A stretch of DNA of 64,000 nucleotides, from the NCBI GenBank assembly GCA_963576735.1, contig OY755190.1:3155695-3219694 (forward strand). Direction: 5' to 3'. This DNA is from Bedellia somnulentella. Its lineage: Eukaryota > Arthropoda > Insecta > Lepidoptera > Bedelliidae. The position numbers and the translations under genes are program-made. A model generated the notes under the pieces. That model was not told the DNA's origin. It made no database searches and saw only the letters and a list, made by a program, of their open reading frames with translations. Shown piece by piece: positions 23,401 to 34,018 of the stretch; position 1 is the first letter of the stretch, and the number at the start of each line of letters is the position of its first letter.

Positions 23401-23781
23401 GGCTTGTGTCCATTAAGAATGAATATAATGGATAGGGGTTTATAATGATTAATTATATTATGGAGAATATAACAAACAATTTTAATTATTAAAAACGTTA
23501 CAGATTAATAATATTTTTAAAAAATAAATTTCGTAAAATGCAACCTTCAGTCACATGACAGTGAACACCAATCAGAAAGCGTTACGTCACGCCGTGCGAA
23601 ACTCCAATCGTGTCTTTGACGTTGCGAGTATCACTACCGGTTCTTGATAAAATTTTGGTTTTTAACAACTAATATCAAGTTGATACAGTTTTTGCTGATT
23701 ATAATTTGAAAGAATTAACCATGGAATCGGGATTCAGCAAAGCAGACAGTAATAATTTGGCCAGAATCGATGCCGTTATGC

Positions 23782-24903
23782 GGGGACAGACCCGTGCTTC
23801 ACCTCGTTATTTCACCCAGGTGAAGCACGGGGCATAACCGAGTCCCGTGTTTCACCCAGGTGCAACACGGGGTATTCACTTGTCCCCGTGCTCCAACCAA
23901 TATATTTTTGTACAGTCATGATCAATCTATGATGCTCGTAATCTGAAAAACCTAGTTATAATAAGTAATAATTAATAAGTTCAAGTGAATAGAACCTATT
24001 TTAATTTACATTATGTATTACGATAGATTTCTGTCATTTTAATTTGTCAATTTGACTTATGAATTTAAATAATTAATTGTGAATGCGCAGATGGAATTAT
24101 TAAACAACCAAATCACAGTAGGCTATTTCTTGGATAAATTACGTTGAATATAATATTAGGTACAGGTACGTTACTCAGCATTATGCTGGCCTGGTTTATT
24201 TTATTAAATTTCTTTCACTCCTATTTGTTACTATAAAAGTATTTTGTTTTATTTTTTCGTTTTTGATATGTAAGTATATAGTTCGTATCTACCTAGGTAC
24301 ATATAATATGAATTAGAAGAAAAATATATGTGTTGACAATATTTTTGAAACACATAACATATACATAAACGTTCATGCCGAATATCCCCGAAGGGGTTGG
24401 CAGATGATGAACACCACGTGACTTTGTCACCTGGTGTTCAGAGTACCCACGTTTTGCATGGACAGTGTACTCACGTGATAGGGGGCAGGCCTATCGCCGT
24501 TTTTGTACGAATACACTGTCACATGACTAAGTACAACTCAGCCATGTGGGTTTCCTCACGATGTTTTCCCTCACCGTTAACAACCATGATAAATTAACCA
24601 CACATATGTCTTTAGAGAAGACAAATTGGTGTAGGCCCGACCCAGGATTTGAACATTAGTCGTTTACACGATAACCGAGTGTTCTACCCACTAGGCTATC
24701 ACGGTTGCGGTTTGAAACACATGTTTACATAATAAACAACTTCAGCACACGGTTGTACTTTCTGTATTTTCTTTAATGTCAATGTCGGTTGGAGCATGGG
24801 GACCAGTGCATACCCCGTGCTGCACCCAGGTGAAACACGGGACTAGGTTATGCCCCGTGCTTCACCTGGGTGAAACAACGAGGTGAAGCACGGGTCTGTT
24901 CCC
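23782..24903. mobile_element. Non-autonomous TIR element with 8-bp TSD and palindromic iterons
   Basis: The 8-bp duplication CGTTATGC occupies 23774-23781 and 24904-24911. Ends are GGGGACAGACCCGTGCTTCA and inverted GGGAACAGACCCGTGCTTCA, with about 115 bp of inverted repeat at each side built from units like CCCGTGYTTCACCCAGGTG, themselves palindromic. The length is 1,122 bp, including a tRNA-derived SINE. An 8-bp duplication fits hAT-like mobilisation; the superfamily is inferred. Confidence 0.8.
24359..24716 (-). mobile_element. tRNA-derived SINE family B copy
   Basis: Minus-strand copy. The promoter-like head has an A-box-like TGATAGCCTAGTGGGTAG and a B-box-like GTTCAAATCCTGG; the body contains ATGGTTGTTAACGGTGAGGG; the tail is CCAACCCCTTCGGGGATATT followed by AACGTTTATG. 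It sits inside the MITE at 23782-24903. Confidence 0.82.
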
Positions 24904-24946
24904 CGTTATGCTTGGAAATTTTTTCGCGTCGAACAGTGACTTTTGC

Positions 24947-25942
24947 TCATCTGAATTTCACAATGTTAAAACTTCCTAAGTATAAAATATTTATTATAAG
25001 CATAAATGCTATGTGACATTTCAGTTCGGTACACAAGGATTTAATGTTTTGACGTACATTTTGCAAGAAAATTGATACAACACTTGGAGTACAACTTTCT
25101 TTCGATTCATTCAGACACTCTTCTATTATCATCTTTCTTTGTTTTTTTAGAATATATAGCCGTTCTGTACTGCTGCATGTTCGTTTTCTTCTGTCTTCTT
25201 GACATCCAAATTTACTAGGCATACAACCTGGTTTCACGCGCACTTGTGATACTGTTCCCTCCATATGGTACTCCATGTAATTTATCATATCATTTGGCAA
25301 CTAGAATAATAAAATGAGTATGTTTGTAACATTAATTAGAAAACTAAAATAAAACGTTCACTTCTAAAAGTGAAACAACTTAACCTGAACTCATGTATTT
25401 ATTATTTAGAAAATAGAGATTCTACAATTTGCCGTGTAGTGCCGGCTTAGAATGTCGCTACCCCTTTCTACCCACGTGTGTCGTAAGAGACGACTAAGGG
25501 TATTGGGGCTTTTTATTGGATTTTTGGGCAATGCGGTTGGAGACCCATCACCAAAAACCTTTATTTTTACCATCTTTTCCCCACTCAACTTCCAAAAGTG
25601 GCTGAGGAATTTACAATTCCTTAGCTCTGGTTACCCCTTCTAGGGAAATATAGCCGTGAGTATATGTATGTATGAATGTATGGATTCTACAAAACACATC
25701 CAGTTTGCTCGAATAAAGTAATAGATTGTATTGTGTGAAATACATACATGAAAATGATCTTCACAAAAATACATTCTTGAACCTGTTGATAAAGTATGAG
25801 CATCATCTCTTCTTGCAAGTTTTAACCACTTTTTCCGTATTTCTCCATTGTTTGGAACATATATAAATAACTTGATTGGCGTTTTTAAAGTCGTGCTATC
25901 ACAATGGGGCACTATACAGTACTTATAATATGAGAAATTCAT
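24947..25942 (-). CDS. THAP zinc-finger protein, two exons (probably truncated)
   Basis: Exon 1 (25942-25748) starts MNFSYYKYCIVPHC and ends MYFCEDHFH, giving the C2CH THAP pattern: C-x4-C near residues 9-14, a central W (KKWLKLARR) and C-x2-H (CEDH). The donor is GTATGT. Exon 2 (25300-24947) joins in phase at LPNDMINYMEYH and continues VKPGCMPSKFGCQ.DRRKRTC..TERLYILKKQR, a block I recall from insect THAP proteins. THAP domains bind DNA and occur in P-element and Kolobok transposases. After about residue 135 the frame loses family-like sequence and stops at 24947, overlapping the convergent YqaJ-like frame. A SINE sits in the intron. An upstream in-frame ATG at 26023 would add 27 residues and is less likely. 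Confidence 0.7.
25433..25680 (+). mobile_element. SINE family A copy
   Basis: Plus-strand copy of the CCCACGTGTG/GGGAAATATAGCC subfamily, in the intron of the THAP gene. Confidence 0.78.
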
Positions 25943-26445
25943 TTTTAAACGATAAAAACTAGCTATAACGTACGAAGACACGATCGCTCTTTGGTTTGTT
26001 TCGCACGGCGTGACGTCATTCAAGACGCCATGACAGTCTTGTGCGTTTTGGAACCAAATTGAAATTAGTTTTTTAAAACGCTAAATTTATAATGAAAACG
26101 CTCGATTAAAAATAAATAAACATTTTTTTTCGATAAAATGCCTAATAAGCTAAATTATTAAGCAGTTATTGAAATTTAGTCAACTAGCCTATTCATTACA
26201 TGAAAGATATTTTCAAAATAATGATTAGGGGTTGATTAGTGATCGATACTGATGTCAAAAATGCAATCAGTAAAATTTTTGTCTGTCTGTCTATCTTTCT
26301 GTCTGGCGGTTTGCATGTTCCTTATGGAAATAAAAACTACTAGACGGATTTTAACGAAACTTGGTACAATTATTCTTCATACTCCTGAGGAGATTATAGT
26401 ATACTTTTCAACAGAGTAGTAAAGGGGAATTTAAGGAAATTTTGG

Positions 26446-26821
26446 GAAAACGACATGATAGTCCAGTGGGTAGAACACCCGCCCGAAAACAGAAGGGCGT
26501 GAGTTCCAATTCTGGGACGGGCCTACACCAATTTGTCTTTTCTAAAGTCATATGTGTGGTTAATTTATCATGGTTGTTAACGGTGAGGGAAAACATCGTG
26601 AGAAAACCCACATGGCTGAGTTGTACTTAGTCATGTGACAGTGTATTCGTACAAAACGGCGATAGGCCTGCCCCCTATCACGTGAGTACACTGTCTAAGC
26701 AAAACGTGGGTGCCTTCTCTGGAAACTAGATGGCGCTTGCCATGTGAGTTCAGAAGTATTGGTACCTCTGCCAACCCCTTCGGGGATAAACGGCGTGAAC
26801 GTTTATGTTATGTTATGTTTA
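26446..26821 (+). mobile_element. tRNA-derived SINE family B copy
   Basis: Plus-strand copy with A-box-like TGATAGTCCAGTGGGTAG, B-box-like GAGTTCCAATTCTGGG, body TTGTTAACGGTGAGGG, tail CCAACCCCTTCGGGGATAAA and (TTATG)n end. It keeps an undisturbed AAGTATTGGTACCTCTGCC site that serves as the empty-site reference for the insertion at 47224. Confidence 0.82.
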
Positions 26822-27354
26822 TGTTTGGGAAAACGGTAGAAATTACTCATTTTTTTTAAGCTTCCGTCACGTGTAAGCCTTAATGCTTAAAGTTACATAG
26901 ATATTATGTATTACGGAAATATTCCACATAAAACTTTCTAAAAAATATCCATCAACTGCATATGTCTATCTTTTATGGTTGACTCACAATAACACGTGTA
27001 GCTGCTGATAGCTTAGCAGTTCGGAGCATGCTGATTATATTTATTTACTCTTACGTTTATAATACTTTCACTCATCTCTAATTTAAAAAAGTTTATATTA
27101 TTATCTATTAAATAAAAAAAGAATCATAGAAATCAATATAGAAACACCAAACTTATACATGAAATAAACCATCGCGCCGTCGCGTCGTCGCACGTGAATA
27201 CTTATTCGTGCTATAAGGATTATTTTTATGTAACGGTTGCGCGGGCAAAAGATAGTCTCAAAGCTCTCTCATTTAGGAGTGCTAAATTTGTTGTTACCAT
27301 TGTGCTAAATTTCACAAAGGATGATTGAAGTGATTAAAGAAACCTTAGATATTT
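26822..27354. other. No recognised feature
   Basis: No gene or repeat assigned. Confidence 0.35.
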
Positions 27355-27615
27355 CTAAATTACGCTACCCGTGCGAAGCTGGGCCGATCCACTAGTAGGG
27401 AATAATATTGTTTTAATAACCTGTTCCCAAATCTTGTCTCTGACAATTCGAGGTTCTTTTCCATCTGAACGAGCTGCTTTTGGGTTAAAATCTGGTGGAT
27501 GGAACAGCATATCGTAGGGACAGAGAGGTTTTTCCTTAGGAACCCATTTCGTATTGAAAAATGTCTCCTTTGACACAGGAATAATTCTCGAAGTTGTTTC
27601 CCAGGCGTTTGTCAT
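27355..27615 (-). CDS. Uncharacterised 86-aa ORF
   Basis: An uninterrupted frame from ATG 27615 to a stop at 27355. The composition looks protein-like (WETTSRIIPVSKETFFNTKW, CPYDMLFHPPDFNPK, WEQVIKTI), with four Trp/Tyr-Pro-rich segments and no low-complexity runs. It matches no other sequence in the window and no repeat family here. It could be a small single-exon gene or one exon of a larger gene. I see no signal peptide or membrane segment and cannot name a family. Confidence 0.4.
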   Translation of the reverse strand: MTNAWETTSRIIPVSKETFFNTKWVPKEKPLCPYDMLFHPPDFNPKAARSDGKEPRIVRDKIWEQVIKTILFPTSGSAQLRTGSVI

Positions 27616-27999
27616 TTTTTCATTACCAAAACCTCAATAGGTCAATCTACTTAAATTTGTTTCATTCGTTTATCGTGCCAATTTTATTTTTGTCATTAAT
27701 AAGTAGTGCCAGTTATATGTAATTAATTGCACAAAGTTTTGATCGCTGTTAAATTTAAATAATCATTTATTTTATTATATTATCTTAAGCGGGATCAAAT
27801 TTAGTTGTAGATATTTCAAAATCAATCAATTTCATGTCAAATCACTGTCAAATTGATTAAGAGAAATGTCAAGATCATAATTTATTGGGCTCAATGGATG
27901 CTCTTGGTCTGGGTCTGATTTATACGATTTATAACACAAAATGTTAAAGGTAGCTTGTTATTTTTTTTCCTATCTAATCTATTTTTAAATTTCTTCAGC

Positions 28000-28250
28000 T
28001 GTGTAGTGTCGGCTTAGAATAACACTACCCCATTTCTGCCGGTGGGTGTACGTAAGAGGCGACTAACGGTTTTGGGGCTTTTAAGGGATTTTTGGGCGAT
28101 GCGGTTGGAGACCCATCACCAACAACCTTTATTTTGCCATCTTTTCCCCACTCAACTTTCCAAAAGTGGCTGAGGAACTTCTAGTTCCTTAGCTCTGGCT
28201 ACCCCTTCTTGGGATTTATAGCCGTGAGAATATGTATGTATGTATGTAAA
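28000..28250 (+). mobile_element. SINE family A copy, well preserved
   Basis: Complete plus-strand copy from GTGTAGTGTCGGCTTAGAATAA to GCCGTGAGAATATGTATGTATGTATG. Confidence 0.8.
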
Positions 28251-28270
28251 TTTCTTCACTAACACTATTT

Positions 28271-28452
28271 GTCGTGTAGTGCCAGCTTGAATGTCACAAC
28301 CCCTTTCTACCCACATGTGTTGTAAGAGGTGACTAAGGGCTTAAGGCTTCTTTTAGTGGTTTTTGGGCGATGCGGTTGGAGACCCATCACCAACGATACT
28401 TCATTTCTACCATCTTGTCCCCTATCAACTTCCAATGCCACATATGTATGTA
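28271..28452 (+). mobile_element. SINE family A copy, 3' part lost
   Basis: Plus-strand copy of the CCCACATGTGTTGTAAGAGG subfamily. It runs to TATCAACTTCCAATGCC and then jumps to ACATATGTATGTATG, a deletion of the GGCTGAGG segment. Confidence 0.68.
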
Positions 28453-28526
28453 TGTACTATTTACATATAGGTATCTTAAAATTTCATAATAATCGGCAGC
28501 CTGTCTCGTCAATAAACAAAATAGAA

Positions 28527-28585
28527 GTATTAGTACCTCTGCGAACCTCTTCGGGGATATACGGCGTGAACGTTGAGTATCATAA
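28527..28585 (+). mobile_element. SINE family B 3' fragment
   Basis: AGTATTAGTACCTCTGCGAACCTCTTCGGGGATATACGG matches the last 55 bp of family B. Confidence 0.65.
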
Positions 28586-29180
28586 AAATCACCATATAAT
28601 GTGCATGGTTTGAAAGAAACTAACCATAATCCCTGCTGCATTGTCTCTCTGAATTGGAATGGCAATTTTTTGTATTAGATAAGAACTAGATCGACAATCC
28701 AAGCTAAAAAAAAAGACATTGACTGCAACAAAGACAAACACACAATTGCTTTTAGAGCAGGACATTTGGCATGTTTAGCTCCAGCAGCAGTGGAAGGCAA
28801 ATGAGATGCAGCACACATACTAACGCAAGTTACATCATCCCACAGCCAACTTCAACCCCTTCAACATGTTATCAGAGCATCATGAGTATCATGGTATGAG
28901 AACAACGCGCCGCCGCTTACCATCATTGCGATACAGACAAGAAGGTTCTAAAACGCATAGGATATTGGCTGAAATCAAAAATCGCCGGATGATTTCATTC
29001 AAAGGAATCTACCAATACATCTACATTAACTCATACCATAATGCCCCCAAACATCTACTACCACTCCATAGATACTTTTGTGACGCTGACACATCTTAAA
29101 AACTAACCTCAAAGCTAATGCAATACGATATGTAACAACGTTCCTAGCTGAGGAAAGAGCAGAAATAGATAGATAGATCA
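28586..29180. other. No recognised feature
   Basis: Less AT-rich than its surroundings, with a 77-codon frame at 28866-29099 that resembles nothing I recognise. Confidence 0.3.
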
Positions 29181-29338
29181 GAAATTCCTCACCCACTTCT
29201 GGAAGTTGATGGAGGACAAAATTGTAGAAATAAATAGTATCATTGGTGATGGGTCTCCAACTGGATCGCCCAAAAACCTCTTATGACACCCATTGGTATA
29301 TATTGGTAATGACATTCTAGGCTACACGGCAACAACTT
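29180..29338 (-). mobile_element. SINE family A fragment
   Basis: Minus-strand: CAGAAATTCCTCACCCACTTCTGGAAGTT, GATGGGTCTCCAAC and a truncated 5' end GACATTCTAGGCTACACGG. Confidence 0.6.
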
Positions 29339-29471
29339 CCAGATCATCACCAATTCTGTCATTATCCAAATAACAAACATTCAGAGGAGATTTCATCAAG
29401 TCAATTATATGTTGTTCTGCTAGACTAAAGATCATCGGCCCGGCAACGGGTACATACCTTTTCAACACCAA

Positions 29472-29901
29472 CGGCTTATTCCGTTTATCCACCCTAAAGC
29501 ATCCTCCCTAAGTCGAATATTCGGAAACGCATGTCCTTCTAGCCACCCTGAACGGGGTGGATATCCGGAATGCATATAATAAGGTTTCTTCCCATTTTTT
29601 ACCCCAAGTACAGTAATTTACAGAAATATACACAACACAAAATGGGTCCAAGAAACATCGTGAACATTAAAATACTTAAGATAAACATACCTACTTTCTT
29701 ACTTACAGTTTGAATAAAAATATCTTACAAACTTAGGGTCTTTTTTCTGTAAATAACTGTACGTAGGCAGGGTAGAAAATCGGAAGAACCATATTATATG
29801 CATTCCGGATATCCACCACGTTCAGGGTGGCTAGAAGGACATGCGTTTCCGAATATCCGACTTAGGGAGGCTGTTTTAGGGTACATAAACGGAATAAGCC
29901 G
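29472..29901. mobile_element. MITE with 110-bp inverted arms
   Basis: Arms 29472-29581 and 29792-29901 are inverted repeats starting CGGCTTATTCCGTTTAT and ending GGAATGCATATAATA, with a few differences. The centre is 210 bp of AT-rich non-coding DNA. No clear target duplication was found. Confidence 0.7.
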
Positions 29902-30174
29902 CCCCAACCTGGAATGCTATTAGGATCGAATAATGAAAGAGCTTGTAAGGAGTAAAGTCACATTGCTAAAGAAAGGGATACATTACAGAAATCCTCTGCT
30001 TCAGCTAAGCCAAAATCACATCTCTCTTTACCCTGCTAGGAGCATTCCATTTATTAGCCCTATTTATAATACACTTTTTAAACTCTCGCGGTTTGTACAC
30101 AATATACATAATGATCAGGTTCAACTAACTTATATTTTTAAATCACTTACATAATATTTAAAAAGATTATATCA

Positions 30175-30402
30175 TCGTTGTTAACGGTGAGGAAACCCGC
30201 ATAGCTAAGTTATACTTTGTATTGTGACAGTGTATTCGTACAAAACGGGGTTTGGCCTGGCCTGCCCCCTATCACGTGAGTACACTGTCTAAGCAATACG
30301 TGGATACTCTGAACACCAGGTGACACTGTCACGTGATGTTCAGAAGTATTAGTACATCTGCCAACCCCTTCGGGTTATTGGGCGTGAAGGTTTAAGATTG
30401 AG
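30175..30402 (+). mobile_element. SINE family B copy, 5'-truncated
   Basis: Plus-strand copy entering at GTTGTTAACGGTGAGG and running to CCAACCCCTTCGGGTTATTGGG. Its AGAAGTATTAGTACATCTGCC is a second empty-site reference for the MITE at 47224-48339. Confidence 0.75.
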
Positions 30403-31168
30403 CTTTTGAGCTTATTTATAATGAAGCTGCGGACAAGGTGAACTGCTCCGACTAACCTAAAGGCGTACCGTGGGCTTACCAAAACCAAGTTGGTGATGTC
30501 GGGATTAAAAGTAGGTATATCATTCATCACCGTCAAAAGATCAGAGTTCAGCTTTTTCTAACTACTAACTAGTGTTAAAAAATTAAACCTCTTTCACATA
30601 TTAAGATAAATAATTTAAATAATTAATAACAGTTGACCTAAACCTTTCAGAAAACATAAATATCAAATGAACTTAATCTGAATTCTTTCTAGTCTTGACA
30701 TGTGCACCTCATATCGAGGGTTTTATTGATAATTTTGCCATACTCTGGTGACTATAAAGCTCAACCAGAATCACTGACTTTTTTGACTTAGGTAGTCAAA
30801 AAAAAAAAAAGTCAAAAAGTTTATTTTTCAAAATAAAGTTAAATACTAACATTTTTTGAACGTCAAAGTTTTAAATTAATCGTTAATCCGTTGCTTCGGA
30901 AGGTGTTCGTAAAGAGAAGAAGCAACAAAGAAACTCTTTACATTCACATTTTTTCATTTTTTCAAAATATGGTTTGTACAATTTCAGTTTATAAACATGT
31001 TTTTACTTTACAAAAGATTTTCTAAGCGACCAAACCAAACGCTAGTTTGACATAATTAAAATAAATTGTCCATCACAAAAACCAATCACATAATGTGAGA
31101 AGAAAAATCCTCACCAGACAATTATTCCTAGGAATAACGAGGGAAGATTTATAGCTTTACGGACATGG

Positions 31169-34018
31169 TCATGTGCGCGTTGGGTCCTTGTCGTTTAAAA
31201 AATCTTGAACACTGTAGTAAGATTTCTTTAAAAGCATGGCTTTAATTGCCTTTTTAAAAGATGCCACAGGCAATTCCAATATGTCAGAAGGGAGTTTATT
31301 GAACATTTTCAGGGATAGTCCCATAAAGGAGTTACTTACTTTATTAAGTCTCCACTTCGGTACGTTAAGTTTCTCCTTATTCCGAGTGTTAACAGTATGC
31401 CTATCACTAACTTTACTAAATTGGCCTATATTCTTTTTGGCATACATTAAATTCTCAAATATGTATTGGCAAGGGACAGTTAAAATGCCAATATCTTTAA
31501 ATTTTTCGCGCAACGAATACCTCGACCTTAACATGTAAATAGATCGGATAGCTCGCTTTTGTAAGACAAAAACTTTATGAACATCAGCCGCTTTACCCCA
31601 TAATAAAATACCGTACGACATAATACTATGAAAATAACTGAAATAAACAATGCGAGCTGTTTCTATGTCTGCTATTTCTCTAATCTTACGCACGGCATAC
31701 GCTGCTGAGCTCAGCCTTTTAGAAAGTGTTAGTATATGGGGTCCCCATTGCAACTTAGAATCGATTGTTATCCCTAGGAATTTTGTCTCTTTCACTAATT
31801 CTACTTTTTCACTGTCAATAACAATACTGGCGTCAACTTGCCTAACATTCGGTAAAGTAAATTTAATACATTTAGTTTTTTTGGCATTCAGAACCAGGTT
31901 ATTTACAGTAAACCAATGCAATACCAGTGAGATAGCTTTATTTACGTCGTCAAGAGATATAGAGGATCTCGCTACATTAAATATTAAAGATGTGTCATCT
32001 GCAAACATAACTATCTCAGAATACTTTTGTACCATAAATGGTAAATCATTAATATAAATCAGAAACAGTAATGGGCCAAGTATAGAACCTTGAGGAACGC
32101 CCATCTCTATTTCCGATCCTTTCGACGTGGTTCCATTAATATCTACCTTTAAAGTTCTTTTATCAAGATATAATGCCATTAATTTCAGTGCTTGCTCGTC
32201 AAAACCGTAATATTTAAGTTTAGTCAACGCTATTTCCTTTTTTACAGAATCAAACGCTTTTGTGAGGTCACAAAATATACCTAACGCATCCCGGGAGTTT
32301 TCCCATGAATTAAAAATATGTTTCATTAGTGACACTCCTGCATCTACAGTAGACCTACCTTTAGTAAAACCATATTGCTCGTCATGGAATATATTATTTT
32401 TATTGAAATATGAAAGCATTTGGTTGGACATGATTTTCTCGAAAACCTTACTGAGAACTGGTAAAATAGAAATAGGCCTATAGTTGGTAAAGTCCTGACT
32501 ATCTCCTGATTTATGTAGTGGGATGAGCCTACTTAACTTCATACAGTCTGGAAATTCTCCTATATCTATACATTTATTAAAAAGTATCGTTAAATGGGGA
32601 GCGATTATATTTATTATTCTGTTTATGACGAAAACTGACATTCCTGTTATGTCTTCGGTTTTTTTAAGATTAATGGTTTTAAAATTTTTAATTATATCAT
32701 TACTGTCAACATACTTGAAAGAAAACTGTGCTGTTGTTTTGGTAACATTTTGTTCCAACAACTCAAGAGCTTTTTGGGGACATGAATTTAATTTCTCTGT
32801 TGTCTGAGTGGGGGTATTTATAAAATGATTTTCAAAAATGTCAGCAATTAGTGATCTTGACTGTATCAGTTCATTATCTAATAATAAATTGAGATCATGC
32901 GGGGACTTTAGTTTTCCAGTTTCACTGTTAATTATTTTCCAGACAGTCTTACTCTTGTTAGAAGAATTCTTAGTTTTATGTTTTATGCATCTAGATTTAG
33001 CTTCACCACAAACTTTTTTGAAAATTTTTGAATAATTTCTGACATAAATAATAAAATCTTGGTTGAAGTTATAGGACTTTTCTCTATAAATGTTGTATAG
33101 GTGATCTCTACTTATTCTAATTCCAGCGGTGGCCCATTCAGCAAAAGAGCATTTTGTATTACATAGTATTACCTTAGTTTTAAAGATTTTGTTAAATTCT
33201 GATTTTAGCTCATTGATGAAAGAAAGACAATTCTCTAATGTTTCACTGCTTCTCATTGGGGGGCTGATGCTAGACCTAATATTATTTTCAAATAAGCTAA
33301 GTTTTTTTTCAGTTATCTGTCTACATACAATTGACTTTTTCTTTTCAATGGTAAATTCTAAATTTATGAATTGTCCCTTGTGGTCTGAGGTAATGCTATC
33401 AAAAAGGAAGTGACCAGAGTAGTCACAATTGCAATAAATATTATCTAAACATGTTGCAGAGGTCGAGGTAATTCGGGTTGGCTCATTAAATACATTTAGA
33501 AGATTAAATGATTGAAAAAATGTTAAGATTCTCTCCTTTACTAGACCCTCACCTAATAAGTCAACATTGAAATCCCCACAAACTACAACCTCTCTGGAGC
33601 TGCGGGAAGCCATACCCAAAGCATCCTCCATCGCTGCTTCAAAGATGTCATAGTTACCTTTGGGTGGGCGATATACACACAAAATTATATACTTGCTCAA
33701 TTCAATGCATGAGATTTCTACATGTTGTTCAACAGAGAGTCTACAGATGTCTTTTCTTTCTTTAAATTTAATGTCTACATATAATAGTATCATACTACCC
33801 CCACACATTATGGACTCCCTGTTAAAACAACTGCCCACCGTGTAATTCTTTAAACTAAAGTTCATTTGTTCTGTTTTTAACCAGTGTTCTGTCAAACAAA
33901 GTATTTTAACATTGTACTTATTAACGAATAACTCTAATTCTAATAATTTGCAGGAAAGGCTCTGTATGTTCTGATGAACTAGTGAAATATATGCCTTTTC
34001 CTTTGTCTTACTACCTAG
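31169..34018 (-). CDS. LINE ORF2: apurinic-like endonuclease and reverse transcriptase
   Basis: About 950 codons. The endonuclease starts directly at the ORF edge: SLVHQNIQSLS (catalytic N), LTEHWL (catalytic E; TTG codon at 33895), CGDFNVD and TSDHKGQ. The RT has YGFTKGRST, LTKAFDSV (motif A), GVPQGSILGPLLF (B) and FADDTSL (C, about 31994-32012 on the plus strand), then the C-terminal domain ending DKDPTRT. The first ATG in this frame lies downstream of the first two endonuclease catalytic residues, so a full-length protein cannot start at a normal Met codon here. The frame is open back through the ORF1 stop, which points to entry by frameshift. The enzyme makes target-primed cDNA. Confidence 0.92.
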   Translation of the reverse strand, partial: LGSKTKEKAYISLVHQNIQSLSCKLLELELFVNKYNVKILCLTEHWLKTEQMNFSLKNYTVGSCFNRESIMCGGSMILLYVDIKFKERKDICRLSVEQHVEISCIELSKYIILCVYRPPKGNYDIFEAAMEDALGMASRSSREVVVCGDFNVDLLGEGLVKERILTFFQSFNLLNVFNEPTRITSTSATCLDNIYCNCDYSGHFLFDSITSDHKGQFINLEFTIEKKKSIVCRQITEKKLSLFENNIRSSISPPMRSSETLENCLSFINELKSEFNKIFKTKVILCNTKCSFAEWATAGIRISRDHLYNIYREKSYNFNQDFIIYVRNYSKIFKKVCGEAKSRCIKHKTKNSSNKSKTVWKIINSETGKLKSPHDLNLLLDNELIQSRSLIADIFENHFINTPTQTTEKLNSCPQKALELLEQNVTKTTAQFSFKYVDSNDIIKNFKTINLKKTEDITGMSVFVINRIINIIAPHLTILFNKCIDIGEFPDCMKLSRLIPLHKSGDSQDFTNYRPISILPVLSKVFEKIMSNQMLSYFNKNNIFHDEQYGFTKGRSTVDAGVSLMKHIFNSWENSRDALGIFCDLTKAFDSVKKEIALTKLKYYGFDEQALKLMALYLDKRTLKVDINGTTSKGSEIEMGVPQGSILGPLLFLIYINDLPFMVQKYSEIVMFADDTSLIFNVARSSISLDDVNKAISLVLHWFTVNNLVLNAKKTKCIKFTLPNVRQVDASIVIDSEKVELVKETKFLGITIDSKLQWGPHILTLSKRLSSAAYAVRKIREIADIETARIVYFSYFHSIMSYGILLWGKAADVHKVFVLQKRAIRSIYMLRSRYSLREKFKDIGILTVPCQYIFENLMYAKKNIGQFSKVSDRHTVNTRNKEKLNVPKWRLNKVSNSFMGLSLKMFNKLPSDILELPVASFKKAIKAMLLKKSYYSVQDFLNDKDPTRT

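Larger units (their letters stand above)
23721..24979 (+). pseudogene. YqaJ/SWIM-type protein N-terminus, split by a MITE
   Basis: ATG 23721 starts 20 codons (SGFSKADSNNLARIDAVM). The MITE at 23782-24903 with its CGTTATGC duplication interrupts codon 21, and the frame resumes at 24912 (LGNFFASNSDFCSSEFHNVK) up to TAA 24977. From memory, the SKAD.NNLPR.D pattern followed by FF....DF.SAE is how arthropod proteins with a SWIM zinc finger and a YqaJ recombinase-like nuclease begin. The downstream SWIM and YqaJ domains are not present. The identification is from pattern memory only and should be treated as moderate. Confidence 0.45.
23584..26016. mobile_element. Decayed THAP/YqaJ two-gene unit bounded by an inverted 19-bp motif
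   Basis: ACGTCACGCCGTGCGAAAC at 23584-23602 is perfectly inverted at 25998-26016. It lies about 120 bp upstream of a plus-strand YqaJ/SWIM-type first exon (23721) and about 55 bp upstream of a minus-strand THAP start (25942), so the two genes point at each other. Later insertions are a MITE (23782-24903), a SINE inside it and another SINE (25433-25680). Removing them leaves only about 1.1 kb, too short for full genes, so the middle has probably been deleted. Whether the motif is a transposon end or a shared promoter element is not known. Confidence 0.45.

Noticed and set aside
24397..24597. 66-codon plus-strand ORF
   Set aside because: It lies wholly inside SINE family B on the opposite strand.
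28866..29099. 77-codon ORF as a host exon
   Set aside because: No clear splice sites in phase and no recognisable motif; evidence too weak to call.
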